Shown here piece after piece: positions 34,201 to 43,398 of a stretch of DNA of 64,000 nucleotides. The DNA is from Limnephilus marmoratus (lineage: Eukaryota > Arthropoda > Insecta > Trichoptera > Limnephilidae), in NCBI GenBank assembly GCA_917880885.1, contig OU862928.1:38242962-38306961 (forward strand), given 5' to 3'. Position 1 is the first letter of the stretch, and each line of letters starts with the position of its first letter. The notes beneath the pieces were generated by a model. That model searched no databases and was not told the DNA's origin. It worked only from the letters and a program-made list of their open reading frames with translations. Position numbers and translations under genes: made by a program.

Positions 34201-34201
34201 A

Positions 34202-34840
34202 TTTTTTTAATAGAGGCCAAACATGAGGCCCTGAGGAAAATAATTTCGATCAGGGCCTATGTCGGGCAATTTGGGAGGCGGGAATGGGTACCGCCGCCCC
34301 CGGAACCTTTATTGGATGACCAACACCTCTGCCATAGGTCACCAAGTGGTTCGCTACGTTTGGTGATTTAGCAGGGTTGCCTGGGTTCATGGTGTGAGGT
34401 TTGTCTAAGTCTTGGAGGTGGATGACCAGGACACACTAAACCCCAGATTCCTACCCACTCCTCAAACCCCTTTCCTTCCCAGAACTCCCCACTCCCTCCT
34501 TTCCTTAAAAAAAACCCTCCACACAGCATTCCCAAAGATGACAGAGGCCCTGAGGGAAATTATTTTCCTCAAGGCCTCCTGTGTGGAGCTCACGTAAAAA
34601 AAAAGTCATCTTTGGGGATGTTATGTGGAGGTTTGTTTTCAGGAAAGGAAGGAGATGAGAGTTCTGGGAAGGGAAAATATTTAAGGGGTGGGTAGGAATC
34701 TGGGGTTCAGTGTGTCCTGGTCATTCGCCTACTAGACCTAGACAAACCTCACCCCATGAACCCGGGCACCCTAGCTAAATCATCTAACGTAGCAAACCAC
34801 TTGGGGTGACCTATGGCAGAGGTGTCAGTTATCCAATAAA
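34202..34840 (-). mobile_element. SINE-C (minus), split by a second SINE-C
   Basis: The 3' tail part (GAGGCCCTGAGGAAAATAAT, 34,224-34,243) ends at GTC (34,263). The rest resumes at GTCATCTTTGGGGATG (34,605). The two parts join into the normal CTATGTCATCTTTGGGG order once the plus-strand SINE is removed. Confidence 0.7.
34264..34604 (+). mobile_element. SINE-C, short form, nested
   Basis: Full-length short form from GGGAGGCGGGAATGGGTACC to GTGTGGAGCTCACGT plus an A-run of nine. It lacks the GATCGGGAGACTGG middle of the long form. Inserted in the minus-strand SINE, with GTC on both sides. Confidence 0.75.
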
Positions 34841-34854
34841 GCATATTATTTATA

Positions 34855-35340
34855 TACTAGCAGACACGGCCACACGTTGCTGTGGCTAACGAAACACAAC
34901 GCCATTACCCAATCTTTATAAAATCCACACCACCCGCTTGCCAGCTGCCCGCTGCCTGAATTGAATATTTGAATTTATCGGCTTTTCTCTACTATAATAA
35001 GCATGTATTATACGTATAAACTAATTAACTCGCCACTAATTATACAATGCCTGCAATGCAACACTGGATATTTGAAAAGGGAAAATCAAATACCTACTTA
35101 CTCTAGGACAGAACTAATTCTTCCGTAGAACAACGCCAGCCATTTTAAATCGCACAAAAATATGTTTTCTTTGAATTTATCGGCTTTCCTCTAATATAAT
35201 TTACATGTATTATACATATAAACATTCCTCTTTAATCACTCTATCTATTGGTGAAAACCGTATGAAAATCCGTTGCGTAGTTTAAAAGATTAACGCGCAC
35301 ATCCATTTTGAGGGACTTCATTTTATACTATGTATGTATG
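34855..35340. repeat. dispersed retroelement-like remnant
   Basis: ACTAGCAGACACGGCCACAC at the start and GTGAAAACCGTATGAAAATC, then TTTTATACTATGTATG at the end, resemble an insect repeat type I recall but cannot name securely. GAATTTATCGGCTTTYCTCT occurs twice (34,972 and 35,168). Confidence 0.4.
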
Positions 35341-35343
35341 TAT

Positions 35344-35526
35344 GACAAAATGATGATGATGATGATGATGATAATGATGATGTAATGATGATGATGATAT
35401 GTAATGATAATGATGTAATGATGATGAAAATGATAATGATAATGATGATGATGTAATGATGATGATGATGATAATGATGATAATGATGATGTAATGATAA
35501 TGATGATGATGATGATGTAATGATAA
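35344..35526. repeat. TGA/TAATGA microsatellite
   Basis: About 180 bp of TGATGATGATGTAATGATAA-type units. It borders the R4-like element on its left. A 30-bp stretch of the same repeat follows the element at about 36,865-36,892. Confidence 0.9.
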
Positions 35527-36591
35527 TTACCTAGAAATTTAGGAGGTAGAGGTGTAGTCAAAATAACATCTTTGAAACACAATCAGGTAGAAATGCTTAG
35601 AAATTTTTTCCATAGGAAAGCTAATAGCTCAGAAATGCACAAAATAATTTGCAAGGCAGATAGAAATATTACACCTTTAAATTTATATGACGAGAATGCC
35701 AACATTCTTATAAATACTAACCAGGAATTATTAGATTCCTGGTCAAATAAAATTATTCACGCAAAACACTTCAATTATCTCAACCAAACGTATGTTGACA
35801 AACTTTCGTCAAACAAATGGTTGAGTATTGGAGAGTTGAGCGCAGAAATAGAAGGATTTATGCTTGCAATTCAAGATAGAGTCATTAATACTAAAAATTA
35901 TAGAAAGCATATAATCAAAGATATAAATCAAATTGATGATTTATGTAGAAAATGTTTGGCTTTTCCCGAAACTATAGAACATATTATATCGGGATGTTCT
36001 ATATTAGCGCCTTCCGAGTATACATTTAGGCACAATCAGGTTTTAAAAATAATTCACCAAAGTTTGGTAATTAAATATAACTTGATTGATTGCCGTAATG
36101 TAGTACCTTATTATGAATATGAACCAAATTCATTTATAGAAAATGAATTTTATAAAATATATTATGATAAAACTATACTAACAGACAGAACAATTAGTCA
36201 TAATAGACCTGATATAGTTTTACATGACAAAATTAAAAAAATAACTTATATCATTGATGTAGCTATTCCAAATTCCTGTAATATTCAAAAAACTGTTTCT
36301 GAAAAAATTAGAAAATACACAGATTTAGGAAATGAGATTAAAAGAATTTGGCATTCTCGGACTATAAAAATATTACCATTTGTTATTTCGGCCACTGGCA
36401 TAATACCTAGGAATCTGATTCAAAATTTAAGCATATTAGATTTGTCAAAGAATTTGTATATAAAAATGCAAAAAGCAGTAATTTTAAATACATGTAGGAT
36501 TACAAAAGATTTTTTAAATATTTATATTGAGGGATCAGTAGGATTTATAGGTTCAATTAGAAATGCCACAGAGCCGAACCCTCTGATATGA
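35527..36591 (+). CDS. R2/R4-type retrotransposon protein, C-terminal part (zinc knuckle and restriction-like endonuclease)
   Basis: The frame is open from 35,527, right at the microsatellite, not from the TTG at 35,572; it gives 354 residues. Residues 5-9 (LGGRG) are the block after the RT thumb. A CCHC zinc knuckle follows at C140, C143, H152, C157 (LCRKC..ETIEHIISGC). A restriction-like endonuclease has RPD at 227-229 and the acidic D244 (TYIIDVAIPN), then KIRKY at 260-264. In R2/R4/Dong elements this endonuclease nicks a specific target and the RT primes on the nick. The RT domain is lost to 5' truncation, so the protein is incomplete. Strong A-ending codon use matches the AT-rich surroundings. 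Clade placement beyond R2/R4-type needs a tree. Confidence 0.85.
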   Translation, partial: LPRNLGGRGVVKITSLKHNQVEMLRNFFHRKANSSEMHKIICKADRNITPLNLYDENANILINTNQELLDSWSNKIIHAKHFNYLNQTYVDKLSSNKWLSIGELSAEIEGFMLAIQDRVINTKNYRKHIIKDINQIDDLCRKCLAFPETIEHIISGCSILAPSEYTFRHNQVLKIIHQSLVIKYNLIDCRNVVPYYEYEPNSFIENEFYKIYYDKTILTDRTISHNRPDIVLHDKIKKITYIIDVAIPNSCNIQKTVSEKIRKYTDLGNEIKRIWHSRTIKILPFVISATGIIPRNLIQNLSILDLSKNLYIKMQKAVILNTCRITKDFLNIYIEGSVGFIGSIRNATEPNPLI

Positions 36592-36754
36592 AAATATCTG
36601 GAGTCGGTGAATTATATTCCCATTTGGTCTGTAGTAGGTTGACATGTTGTTCTTGTATTGTTTTGTATTTATAATACCTATATAGTGCAATTGCATAACG
36701 TGGATTCACTAGATGATCATTTGGGGAAGTGTATGAAAGGGTTTAGTTTTTCCT

Positions 36755-36756
<2 letters not shown>

Positions 36757-36821
<65 letters not shown>
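36757..36821. repeat. poly(T) tract of 65 bp
   Basis: An uninterrupted T-run followed by six G, in the 3' part of the R4-like element. It is not at the element end, so it is not an ordinary A-tail of this copy. Confidence 0.9.
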
Positions 36822-36822
<1 letters not shown>

Positions 36823-36960
36823 GGGGGAAAATTTAACCCGGACATTTAAATCTGGTGCGTAAAAATGATAATGATGATGATGTAATGATGATTTGCATTG
36901 AAATACAAATAAATGCATTATTTGTGAACGTATCCAAAAATATAGAACTGTTTTTGAAAT

Positions 36961-37319
36961 TTATTGGATAACCAACATCTCTTCCATAGATTACCCCAAG
37001 TGGTACGCCACGTTTGGTGACTTAGCAGGGGTGCCCTGGTTCATAGGGGGAGGTTTTGGCGGCGAATGCGCTGCATGGCGTTCCTTTGACTTCTCCATGC
37101 GTACTCTCTCGGTGCATCGCTTTGCACCCTAGTGGGAGGGTTAGATTCATACGCCCGTCACTCCTTGACACTCTGACCCCCAGCTTCCTACCCATTTCTC
37201 GTACCTTGTTCCTTCCCAAAACTTTCTCTCTTTCCTTTTCTTTTAAAACACCCTCCACATAGCATCCACATAGATTTTGTTTTCCTGAGGGCCTTCTGTG
37301 TAAAGCCAATGAAAAAAAA
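36961..37319 (+). mobile_element. SINE-C, long form
   Basis: From TTATTGGATAACCAACATCT to GTGTAAAGCCAATG plus A8. The head CCAAGTGGTACGCCACGTTT and the CGTCACTCCTTGACACTCTG segment match the other long copies. The internal GACTGGTTGAG part is reduced. Confidence 0.65.
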
Positions 37320-37321
37320 TA

Positions 37322-37505
37322 TAAGTCTGCAGTTCGTATGCGTTAGAGCTGAAACCTTTAGACTAGAGCAGACAAGAGTGGAGAGGCCATGAAGCAGGGA
37401 ACAAAGAGGAGACCGATAATACTATCTCATTCTCACGCAGGCTAAATCTTTCAGATGTATGTGTTTGTCTCTTTCTAGTATCGCTGTATTTCGTTTCATC
37501 GAGTA
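37322..37505 (-). repeat. dispersed repeat E, inverted copy
   Basis: Reverse complement of 61,065-61,255: AGACAAGAGTGGAGAGGC, AACAAAGAGGAGACCGATA and GTTTGTCTCTTTC match in order. It directly abuts SINE-C. Confidence 0.6.
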
Positions 37506-37546
37506 CCAAATTTAACTTTAAAAAAATCTCCTTCCGTTGAGATTCA

Positions 37547-37550
<4 letters not shown>

Positions 37551-37582
<32 letters not shown>
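37551..37582. repeat. poly(T) tract
   Basis: Uninterrupted T-run of about 32. Confidence 0.85.
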
Positions 37583-37584
<2 letters not shown>

Positions 37585-37599
37585 TTCATATATTTTTTA

Positions 37600-38511
37600 T
37601 TAGTAACAGATATTTGGGTTTTATTTGGCTACCACACTAGGCTAAGCCCGTGTTGTGGTAGTCGTACATTTAATATTTTAACATTTCAAAAAATATTAAG
37701 AAATACAATGTATCTCAATTGTGGTTGCTGTTGTGATAATTGTGAAAATCCACATTTCGTCGAAAGTTGTTCTTACGATCGTGCAGGGCGGTTACAATGA
37801 GAAAGATTAATTATTCTCCGTACCAGTTTTTTTAAAATTAGAACTCAATATCGATTTTATTTCATTCCAAATTGGCTTTAATTTATACCTACATCCAAAA
37901 CTGCTGAAAGGCGTGATGATAAAACTATTAAAATATTGTACTTTTTGTAATTATTTTTTGATTATAAGTATTTATCATTTTTCAATAATGTCTTAGTTAA
38001 TTAAGAATGTTAAAAAAATCTGAAATACATTAGTTTGTAAGTGCGCAAATAAATACACAAACGGACCAATTTTCGTCCAGAAACACATGTACGTTCATAT
38101 TTTTTAATGATTTTATTTGAACTAAAATTCAAATTCTAAAACATACGATATCCAGAAAATGTGATGATTTATTTTACTGCATGATTTGATTGTATGATTT
38201 GAAATGGGTGTGGCAAAATCTTTTTTGAAAATTTAACAAATCTTCCAACGACCTATGGTATAACCTTATTATACTAAAAATAAACATTTCAAAATTTAAA
38301 ACATGCGAATGCTAGATAAAAGAACAATCTTTCGAAATCCATTTATAATTTTTTATGGAAAAGAGGTCAATACGTCTAAAATATGATTTAAAAATGACAG
38401 ATTTCTGGTTTTCTCCCGGTTTCATCCTCCGTTGACAGTTTGTTGCCATGACAACGGGGAGCCTGAGACGTCCGATTGACTGGTGCAGCAAACTAAAATA
38501 CTCACTAGGTA
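37600..38511. other. unassigned interval
   Basis: A short frame at 37,537-37,800 contains Cys-rich text (NCGCCCDNCENPHFVESC). No complete domain is recognised, and it begins in the T-run. Confidence 0.35.
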
Positions 38512-38728
38512 GTTTATAACATAGGTTCTCAACCTTATTTTGCTCACCGCCCACTTTGAGAATATTTTTTGGAGTAAAACTTCTATAGCCCCGCTGTGAA
38601 TTGGATTTTCTGTGCACGCATCAACGGCGCTCATTGGCCGCTTCGATTATGACGTGACTTTTAAAGGCTCCTATTGGTTTTTTTTACATTAACTACACAC
38701 AGGAGGCCCTGAGGAAAATAATTCCCCT

Positions 38729-38782
38729 CAGGGCCTATGTCATCTTTGAAGATGACATAGGCCCTGAGGGGAATTGGTCTTG
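38729..38782. repeat. 26-bp palindrome in the LINE/SINE tail
   Basis: ATTCCCCTCAGGGCCTATGT.. is mirrored by ..ACATAGGCCCTGAGGGGAAT. The arms are perfect over about 26 bp with almost no spacer. Confidence 0.8.
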
Positions 38783-39204
38783 AAGAGACCCATGTTGTAG
38801 GAGGGAGGAAACACAGAGGCTGGCAAATAGTTCCACAGCCGAGCCGTTGAACTCAAGAACGAATCATAGAAACGACCCGTTCTCATGTGACTAATGTCAA
38901 CCGTGTACAAATGTTGGGCGCGTGTTTGGCGTGTTTCCCGACTAAGCAACGGTGCCGAGGGGATCAATGACGCTAGTTCCTCGGAGCATTTTCCATTGTA
39001 ATAACGGTAGAACAAGGACAGCAATCCCACCTGACGCCTATGCTCTAAAGATTGCAGTCCGTCTGTTAAAATGGGAGAATCTATCAAACACCGCCCGTTT
39101 CTGCACAGAGTCAAGGTTTTTTTTTGGTATTTTGAAGCTCCAGACCAGAGGTGGCTGCCAAATTCAACCGTGGGGCGCACTTGCGATTTGTACAGGGTTA
39201 TCAA
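38740..39204 (-). pseudogene. Jockey-like LINE reverse transcriptase, C-terminal end
   Basis: The 154-codon frame reads LYKSQVRPTVEFGSHLWSGA, then LEHRRQVGLLSLFYRYYNG, CSEELASLIPSA, and TARLWNYLPASVFPPSYNMG. These are conserved blocks of a LINE type I associate with Lepidoptera and other insects (LYK.QVRP..E(Y/F)..HLW.GA; RR.V..L..FYR.Y.G.CSEEL; LWN.LP..VFP..YNM..FK). The stop lies in the shared 3' hairpin. Polymerase motifs are upstream and missing. Confidence 0.85.
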
Positions 39205-39674
39205 TTATGTACTATTAAGGTAGAGATATGAAACGGAAATTACGCTTGAGATTGTTTTGGTAAAGTTTCGCTTCTACCGCGTGTAAACTACAATCGATTT
39301 TTTTTCTAGAGTCCCGCAAATTTTCCTTTTTGTTTAGCAAGTTAAAAAAGCAATTCTTTTGTATTTTAAGTACCTGGTTGCTACCTGCTTCCTTCTTGTA
39401 TTCATGATATAGTGTCAATTCTTAATAATAATAATACACGTAAGATTAATTACGTGATTAGCGTTTTTTTTTTCTTTTTCAGACCATATTTTTTTACCTG
39501 CCCATACCCTCACTGTGCCATCTCAACGCCTCCTAATTTTCTCTGGGTCTTCTACTGCCCCATGAAAGTCTCAAAAGTCATCCACGTTGAGAACCTACGG
39601 TTTATAACAACAAAAATGTATTTCTTTTAACTTAAGGCCTGATAGTAAACGCTCAAAAATAAGAAGGGGAGCTG

Positions 39675-39866
39675 TATGAATACGAAAGTTAGAGGGAGCG
39701 CTCTAAAATTAAAAAGGATAATATTTAGGCAAAAATTGTGAAAATGTAATAAAACCCGACTCATTTAAAATAGAACAAAAATCTCGTGGGAAGTGTCTTA
39801 AACAGAATTTAAAGAAACACTGATTTTTTTCATATACATATAGGTACAAATAACTTGTAAAATAAC
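39675..39866 (-). repeat. SINE-like repeat J
   Basis: AAAAATCTCGTGGGAAGTG, CATATACATATAGGTACA and TAACTTGTAAAATAACA match 52,915-53,012. AATTGTGAAAATGT..AATAAAACCCGACTC matches the last 40 bp of the window (63,965-64,000). The adjacent tRNA-like sequence (39,895-39,965) would be its head. Confidence 0.6.
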
Positions 39867-39894
39867 ATAAAAAAACGTGTTTATAATGTGAACT

Positions 39895-39965
39895 GTCGCA
39901 TCTAGGAATTGAACCCAGGGACTTAGCCTTGCCGGGGCTCTGCTCTAGCACTGAGCTAATGAGAC
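39895..39965 (-). tRNA. tRNA-like sequence, Ala-type (GGC position); probably SINE head or pseudogene
   Basis: 71 nt fold as a full cloverleaf: acceptor GTCTCAT/ATGCGAC (6 of 7 pairs), D arm GCTCAGTGCTAGAGC, anticodon arm GAGCC-CCGGCAA-GGCTA, variable loop of 5, T arm CTGGG-TTCAATT-CCTAG. The anticodon position reads GGC. Position 33 is C instead of T, an acceptor pair and an anticodon-stem pair are mismatched, and repeat J follows. I therefore think it is a SINE head, not a working tRNA-Ala. Confidence 0.55.
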
Positions 39966-40162
39966 TCTATATCTCTTGGTCATATTTAACTGTTTCATAC
40001 GAGTACTTCGATTCAGAACTATCAACATTCTTGATATAACTTAGAGACAGTAACAAATAAAATATTCATTAAGAAAATGAAAAATATTTAAGTATGCTGT
40101 GGGGGCCAACTGTCATGAAATCAATATTACAGTACCTACGTAAAAAATTAACTAACTAACCA

Positions 40163-40444
40163 TCACGCCGTTTCCCCGCAAGGGTATGCAGAGAGGACGG
40201 ACCGCCAAACAACTCGGTCTTGGCACACACTCTTTGCCTCACTCACATTCATACATCTTATCATACATTCTCTTCTATTATTCTGACTTTTGATATGGCC
40301 CGACTCAAGTATCTGATTAACTTGATCGTGCCATGTCTTCCTCGGGCGTCCCCGACTTCTTCTACCATTCACATTCGCGTCGTATATTCTTCTTAAAAAA
40401 TTAACCCGTAATAAAAACAAAGTTTTTTTTAAACTGTAATACAA
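40163..40444 (-). pseudogene. RTE-like retrotransposon, C-terminal tail
   Basis: The frame reads LRRIYDANVNGRRSRGRPRK, then TWHDQVNQILESG, RECMIRCMNVSEAKSVCQDR and VVWRSVLSAYP. The NGRRSRGRPRKTW..QV stretch followed by R..W..V is the usual end of RTE-type proteins. VNGRRSRGRPRK is also encoded at 53,297-53,332, so the two are the same family. The stop follows directly, as expected for a natural C terminus. 5' truncated. Confidence 0.75.
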
Positions 40445-40494
40445 CTATTTTCAATTTTCGGGCCAACTAGTAGCCTACTTCAGAGAATGCGTGA

Positions 40495-40722
40495 GTGCCA
40501 CAAAAAGTTGACAGAATGCATTGTCATCGACGAGTCTATCTGCCAAGTTTCAGTTTGATCGGATGTCGGAAAGTGGATTAGTTCCCACTTTTAAGATTTG
40601 TGCGTATGAGTGGCCACCAAGTTGACAGAATGCATTGTCATCGACAACGAGTCTATCTGCCGAGTTTCAGACCGATCGGATGTCGGGAAGTGGATTAATA
40701 TCCACTTCCAAGATTTGCAATC
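40495..40722 (+). repeat. tandem duplication, unit of about 120 bp
   Basis: AGTTGACAGAATGCATTGTC, GAGTCTATCTGCC and GATCGGATGTCGG..AAGTGGATTA recur once, with a few substitutions and a 3-bp insertion (ACAACGAG). Confidence 0.8.
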
Positions 40723-42246
40723 ATTCATCCGTTCACGAAAACAAAATCGAAATTCAGAAAGATGTATTTAAAAATAATCTTTAATTACAAAACGTAAATT
40801 AATAACCATTCAATCAAATTAATTATATTGGTTCTGGTCGATCACGAAACAGGTCCGTCCCACGTGCGGCGCACGTGCTGATCATTGGTACGATTGACGG
40901 ATTAAAGCGATTATTGATTTATTGCATTTTTAAGTAATACATTAAACATCGATTATTTCGCTTCATTGTTAATTAGCTGACTAATCTTATATCACCCACT
41001 CGTGTGAAATGATTGTAAACGATGCATGCACAAATAATGTGGTGGTGACATGATTGCAAAGCAAGGTAATCATGAGGCGATCAAGCCAGCGATCTTCATC
41101 AGCATGCCCATGTCCATTGGTTCCTCAGGCGCTAATAGGGATCCGCAAATTCTCACGAGTCACTTCTTGCGCCGTGACAAAATCAACCGAACTATTCTGT
41201 TCTAGATTGCCGAATAATTAACGGCTTTATAAAATCGCTCCCCACTTTCTTGTACGAATCATTGATACAAAATATTAAATTATGGTGCGGTTATAATCGG
41301 ATGTAAATTGTTCAATAAACTTGTAAGTACTGTATCAACTGCTTATTTATCACACATTAACACCTATCATACCATACCCCCATAATTTTATTTGTGAAGT
41401 TAAAATCTTACAGCCTTACTAATAAAAAAACGCTTATCCTTAATTTAATCCTATTTTGATTAATCTTTACGACGAATCGGCTTACAGTATGAACATGACA
41501 AAATATGCTACGGATAAATCGAAGCTTTTTCTAGTTTTCTATGTATTGGAATTACAATAAAATTATTATTTAAGTTACAAAAAATATAAGCGTAAACCAC
41601 AAAAGAAATGTTTTTTATGACTTAACTATGAAGTAATAAAGGAAACAATTTTTTTTTAAATACCCCTTTATGACTAAGACTATTTTTGAGGTTTTCCATG
41701 TTATAACTTTTTTTCGTTCTTATAAAATTATGCACAAAATAAATAAAAACCACTTTTTCGCTTACTAGCCTCGTGCAAAAAGATTCTCGATTTTAAAATT
41801 TTGCAGGCATGAGATTCGAAATATTTCTAGCGTTTATATTCCTCTGAACGAGTGGTCAACTGCATATTTGTTGCTTGCGCGGTGATCTGCGTTTTTACAT
41901 CTTTACTAATAACACTATCACGTATTTTATGATTTTTATGTTGGTCCCCTTGAATCTCACATAGATCTGCGCAGGCGCCGCGGCCATCTTGTTTTATAGA
42001 CTTCGCAGTAAAACAAAGTTTTATTAAATTCACGCAGAAAAGTCATTAAAAAATATAAAGTTCAGAAATAACCTAAAACCTATCGTTAACAAAACTAAAT
42101 CTTCAAAAAAACATTATTTTAAAGGACTAAAACTGAAAAAAAGTAACGCCAGCATTGGTAATTATGTTGAATTACACTAATATCACAGTGAATTGATCAT
42201 TTATACGAAAATTATCTTCAAAAACATAAAATTAACTGCAAGTACT
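40723..42246. other. unassigned interval, 1.5 kb
   Basis: No gene, RNA or repeat recognised. A short GC-rich patch at 41,968-41,984 (GCAGGCGCCGCGGCC) is the only compositional change. Confidence 0.4.
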
Positions 42247-42263
42247 TTTAACTTTTTTATTAA

Positions 42264-42466
42264 CTTTTCCTTCCCAGAACTCTCCTCTCCTTGCTTTCCT
42301 TAAAAAAAAAAAACCTCCACACAGCATCCTCAAAGATGACATAGGCGCTGAGGGAAATTATTAAATTATTTTCCTCAGGGCCTCCTGTGTGGAGCTCATG
42401 TAAAAAAAAAAAAAAAATAAAAAAAATAAATAATAATAAAAAATAAAAAAATAATAATAAAAAAAA
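42264..42466 (+). mobile_element. SINE-C, 5'-truncated, with long A-rich tail
   Basis: Starts at CTTTTCCTTCCCAGAACTCT, contains the CCTCCACACAGCATCC hairpin region and ends GTGGAGCTCATGT followed by A15 and about 50 bp of AAAT/AAT units. The hairpin has a small TTATTAAA duplication. Confidence 0.75.
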
Positions 42467-42467
42467 G

Positions 42468-42545
42468 TACCACTGAACATTGTCAGTCATTGTGACAATG
42501 TTCAGTTGTACTTGTCAGTCATTGTGACAATATTCAGTTGTACTC
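42468..42545. repeat. hairpin repeat, two units
   Basis: TGTCAGTCATTGTGACAAT recurs (42,480 and 42,509). GAACATTGTCA pairs with TGACAATGTTC in the first unit. Confidence 0.6.
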
Positions 42546-42591
42546 CGACCTGGCCCGCCACGTAGTAGGTCACCAATAGGACAGTATGACA

Positions 42592-42725
42592 ATAACCTCA
42601 CCCCATGAACCCGGGCACTCCTGCTAAGTCACCAAACGTAACGAACCACTTGTGGTATGGCAGGGGTGTTGGTTATCCGATAAATGGTGCCCGGGGCGGC
42701 GGTACCCGTATCCGCCTCCCAAATC
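42592..42725 (-). mobile_element. SINE-C head, minus strand
   Basis: AACCTCACCCCATGAACCCG, CACCAAACGTAACGAACCAC and GGGGCGGCGGTACCCG are the minus-strand head of SINE-C. The 3' half is missing. It faces the plus-strand copy at 42,264. Confidence 0.7.
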
Positions 42726-42985
42726 TTTCCTTATCAAAAATGATAGTTGTATCATCAAACAAACAACAGTAATTAATAGTGGAATTGAACCTGGAAAGGC
42801 TCGGCCGTGTCATTGTCTTCAGATTTTATAATCCGAGAGTATTATCAGATAAGAGATGTGAAAGCATGGTGCAATAACAGATTACAGGTAACCTTTAGCC
42901 ATTATATATTATATATACTAACAACTAACTCACGGTATGTTCCGGGTGATTAATATGGCCTTATGGATAGTGGATGAGCAGTAGT
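42726..42985. other. unassigned interval
   Basis: No feature recognised. Confidence 0.3.
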
Positions 42986-43273
42986 CGTTATTTCTTTTTT
43001 TATTTTTTTTTATTGATAAAATTCTTTTATTATTTATTTACAGTTTTTTTACATTTTTAAATTAAGTCCCGTTAAACTGATTGATATCAGTTTGTCAACG
43101 GGTTCTTTTGACATTTACTTTTTTTTTTAATTGAGACAGGTACATAAAATATACACATTATTACATTTTATATATACAAAAAAAAAAAAAAAAAATTATT
43201 TTGAAAAAAAAAATTGTTATGATTGAAATTAATAAATTACTTGGTTTTTACCACTTTTATTGTTTATAAAACC

Positions 43274-43314
43274 GACATGTTTCGTCAGCAAAGCTGACTT
43301 CTTCAGGGTTTTGA
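43274..43314 (-). ncRNA. hammerhead ribozyme motif, left arm
   Basis: Inverted copy of the motif at 43,864-43,908, with CTGAAGA, the same stem II and GAAACATGTC. Confidence 0.65.
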
Positions 43315-43398
43315 CAGAACTAATTTTAAATATATGCAAATAATAAACTTAAAAATTATATTGTAAATAATAAAGATAGAGATTCCAAAATGAAAAAA

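Larger units (their letters stand above)
35527..36895 (+). mobile_element. 5'-truncated R2/R4-type non-LTR retrotransposon in a microsatellite
   Basis: The element runs from the coding sequence (35,527) through a 3' untranslated region of about 270 bp, with a 65-bp T-run (36,757-36,821) and six G. It ends in AAAAATGATAATGATGATGA followed by TGTAATGATG. Matching microsatellite lies on both sides. Dong of the R4 clade is known to insert in simple repeats, so this could be site-specific insertion. Recruitment of the repeat as a 3' tail is an alternative. Confidence 0.7.
38677..39222 (-). mobile_element. LINE/SINE-C-tail retrocopy
   Basis: On the minus strand, LINE coding sequence passes without a break into the SINE-C 3' hairpin (GATGACATAGGCCCTGAGGG) and ends in an A-run at 38,677. 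It splits repeat E' between CTCCTATTGGTT and GAGATATGAAACGG, which are contiguous at 33,195-33,220. It was therefore inserted as one unit. The flanks CTATTGGT and CTATTAAGGT may be an eroded target duplication. Confidence 0.65.
38520..39599. mobile_element. hAT element of 1.08 kb filled with later insertions
   Basis: The ends CATAGGTTCTCAACCT (left) and ACGTTGAGAACCTACG (right) are inverted copies. The 8-bp GTTTATAA flanks both (38,512-38,519 and 39,600-39,607). The same ends and subterminal CGCCCACTTTGAGAA occur in the 291-bp copy at 61,396. Inside are repeat E' and the LINE/SINE chimera. Confidence 0.8.

Noticed and set aside
35328..35582. 84-codon frame of H, I and Y repeats
   Set aside because: Translation of the TGA microsatellite.
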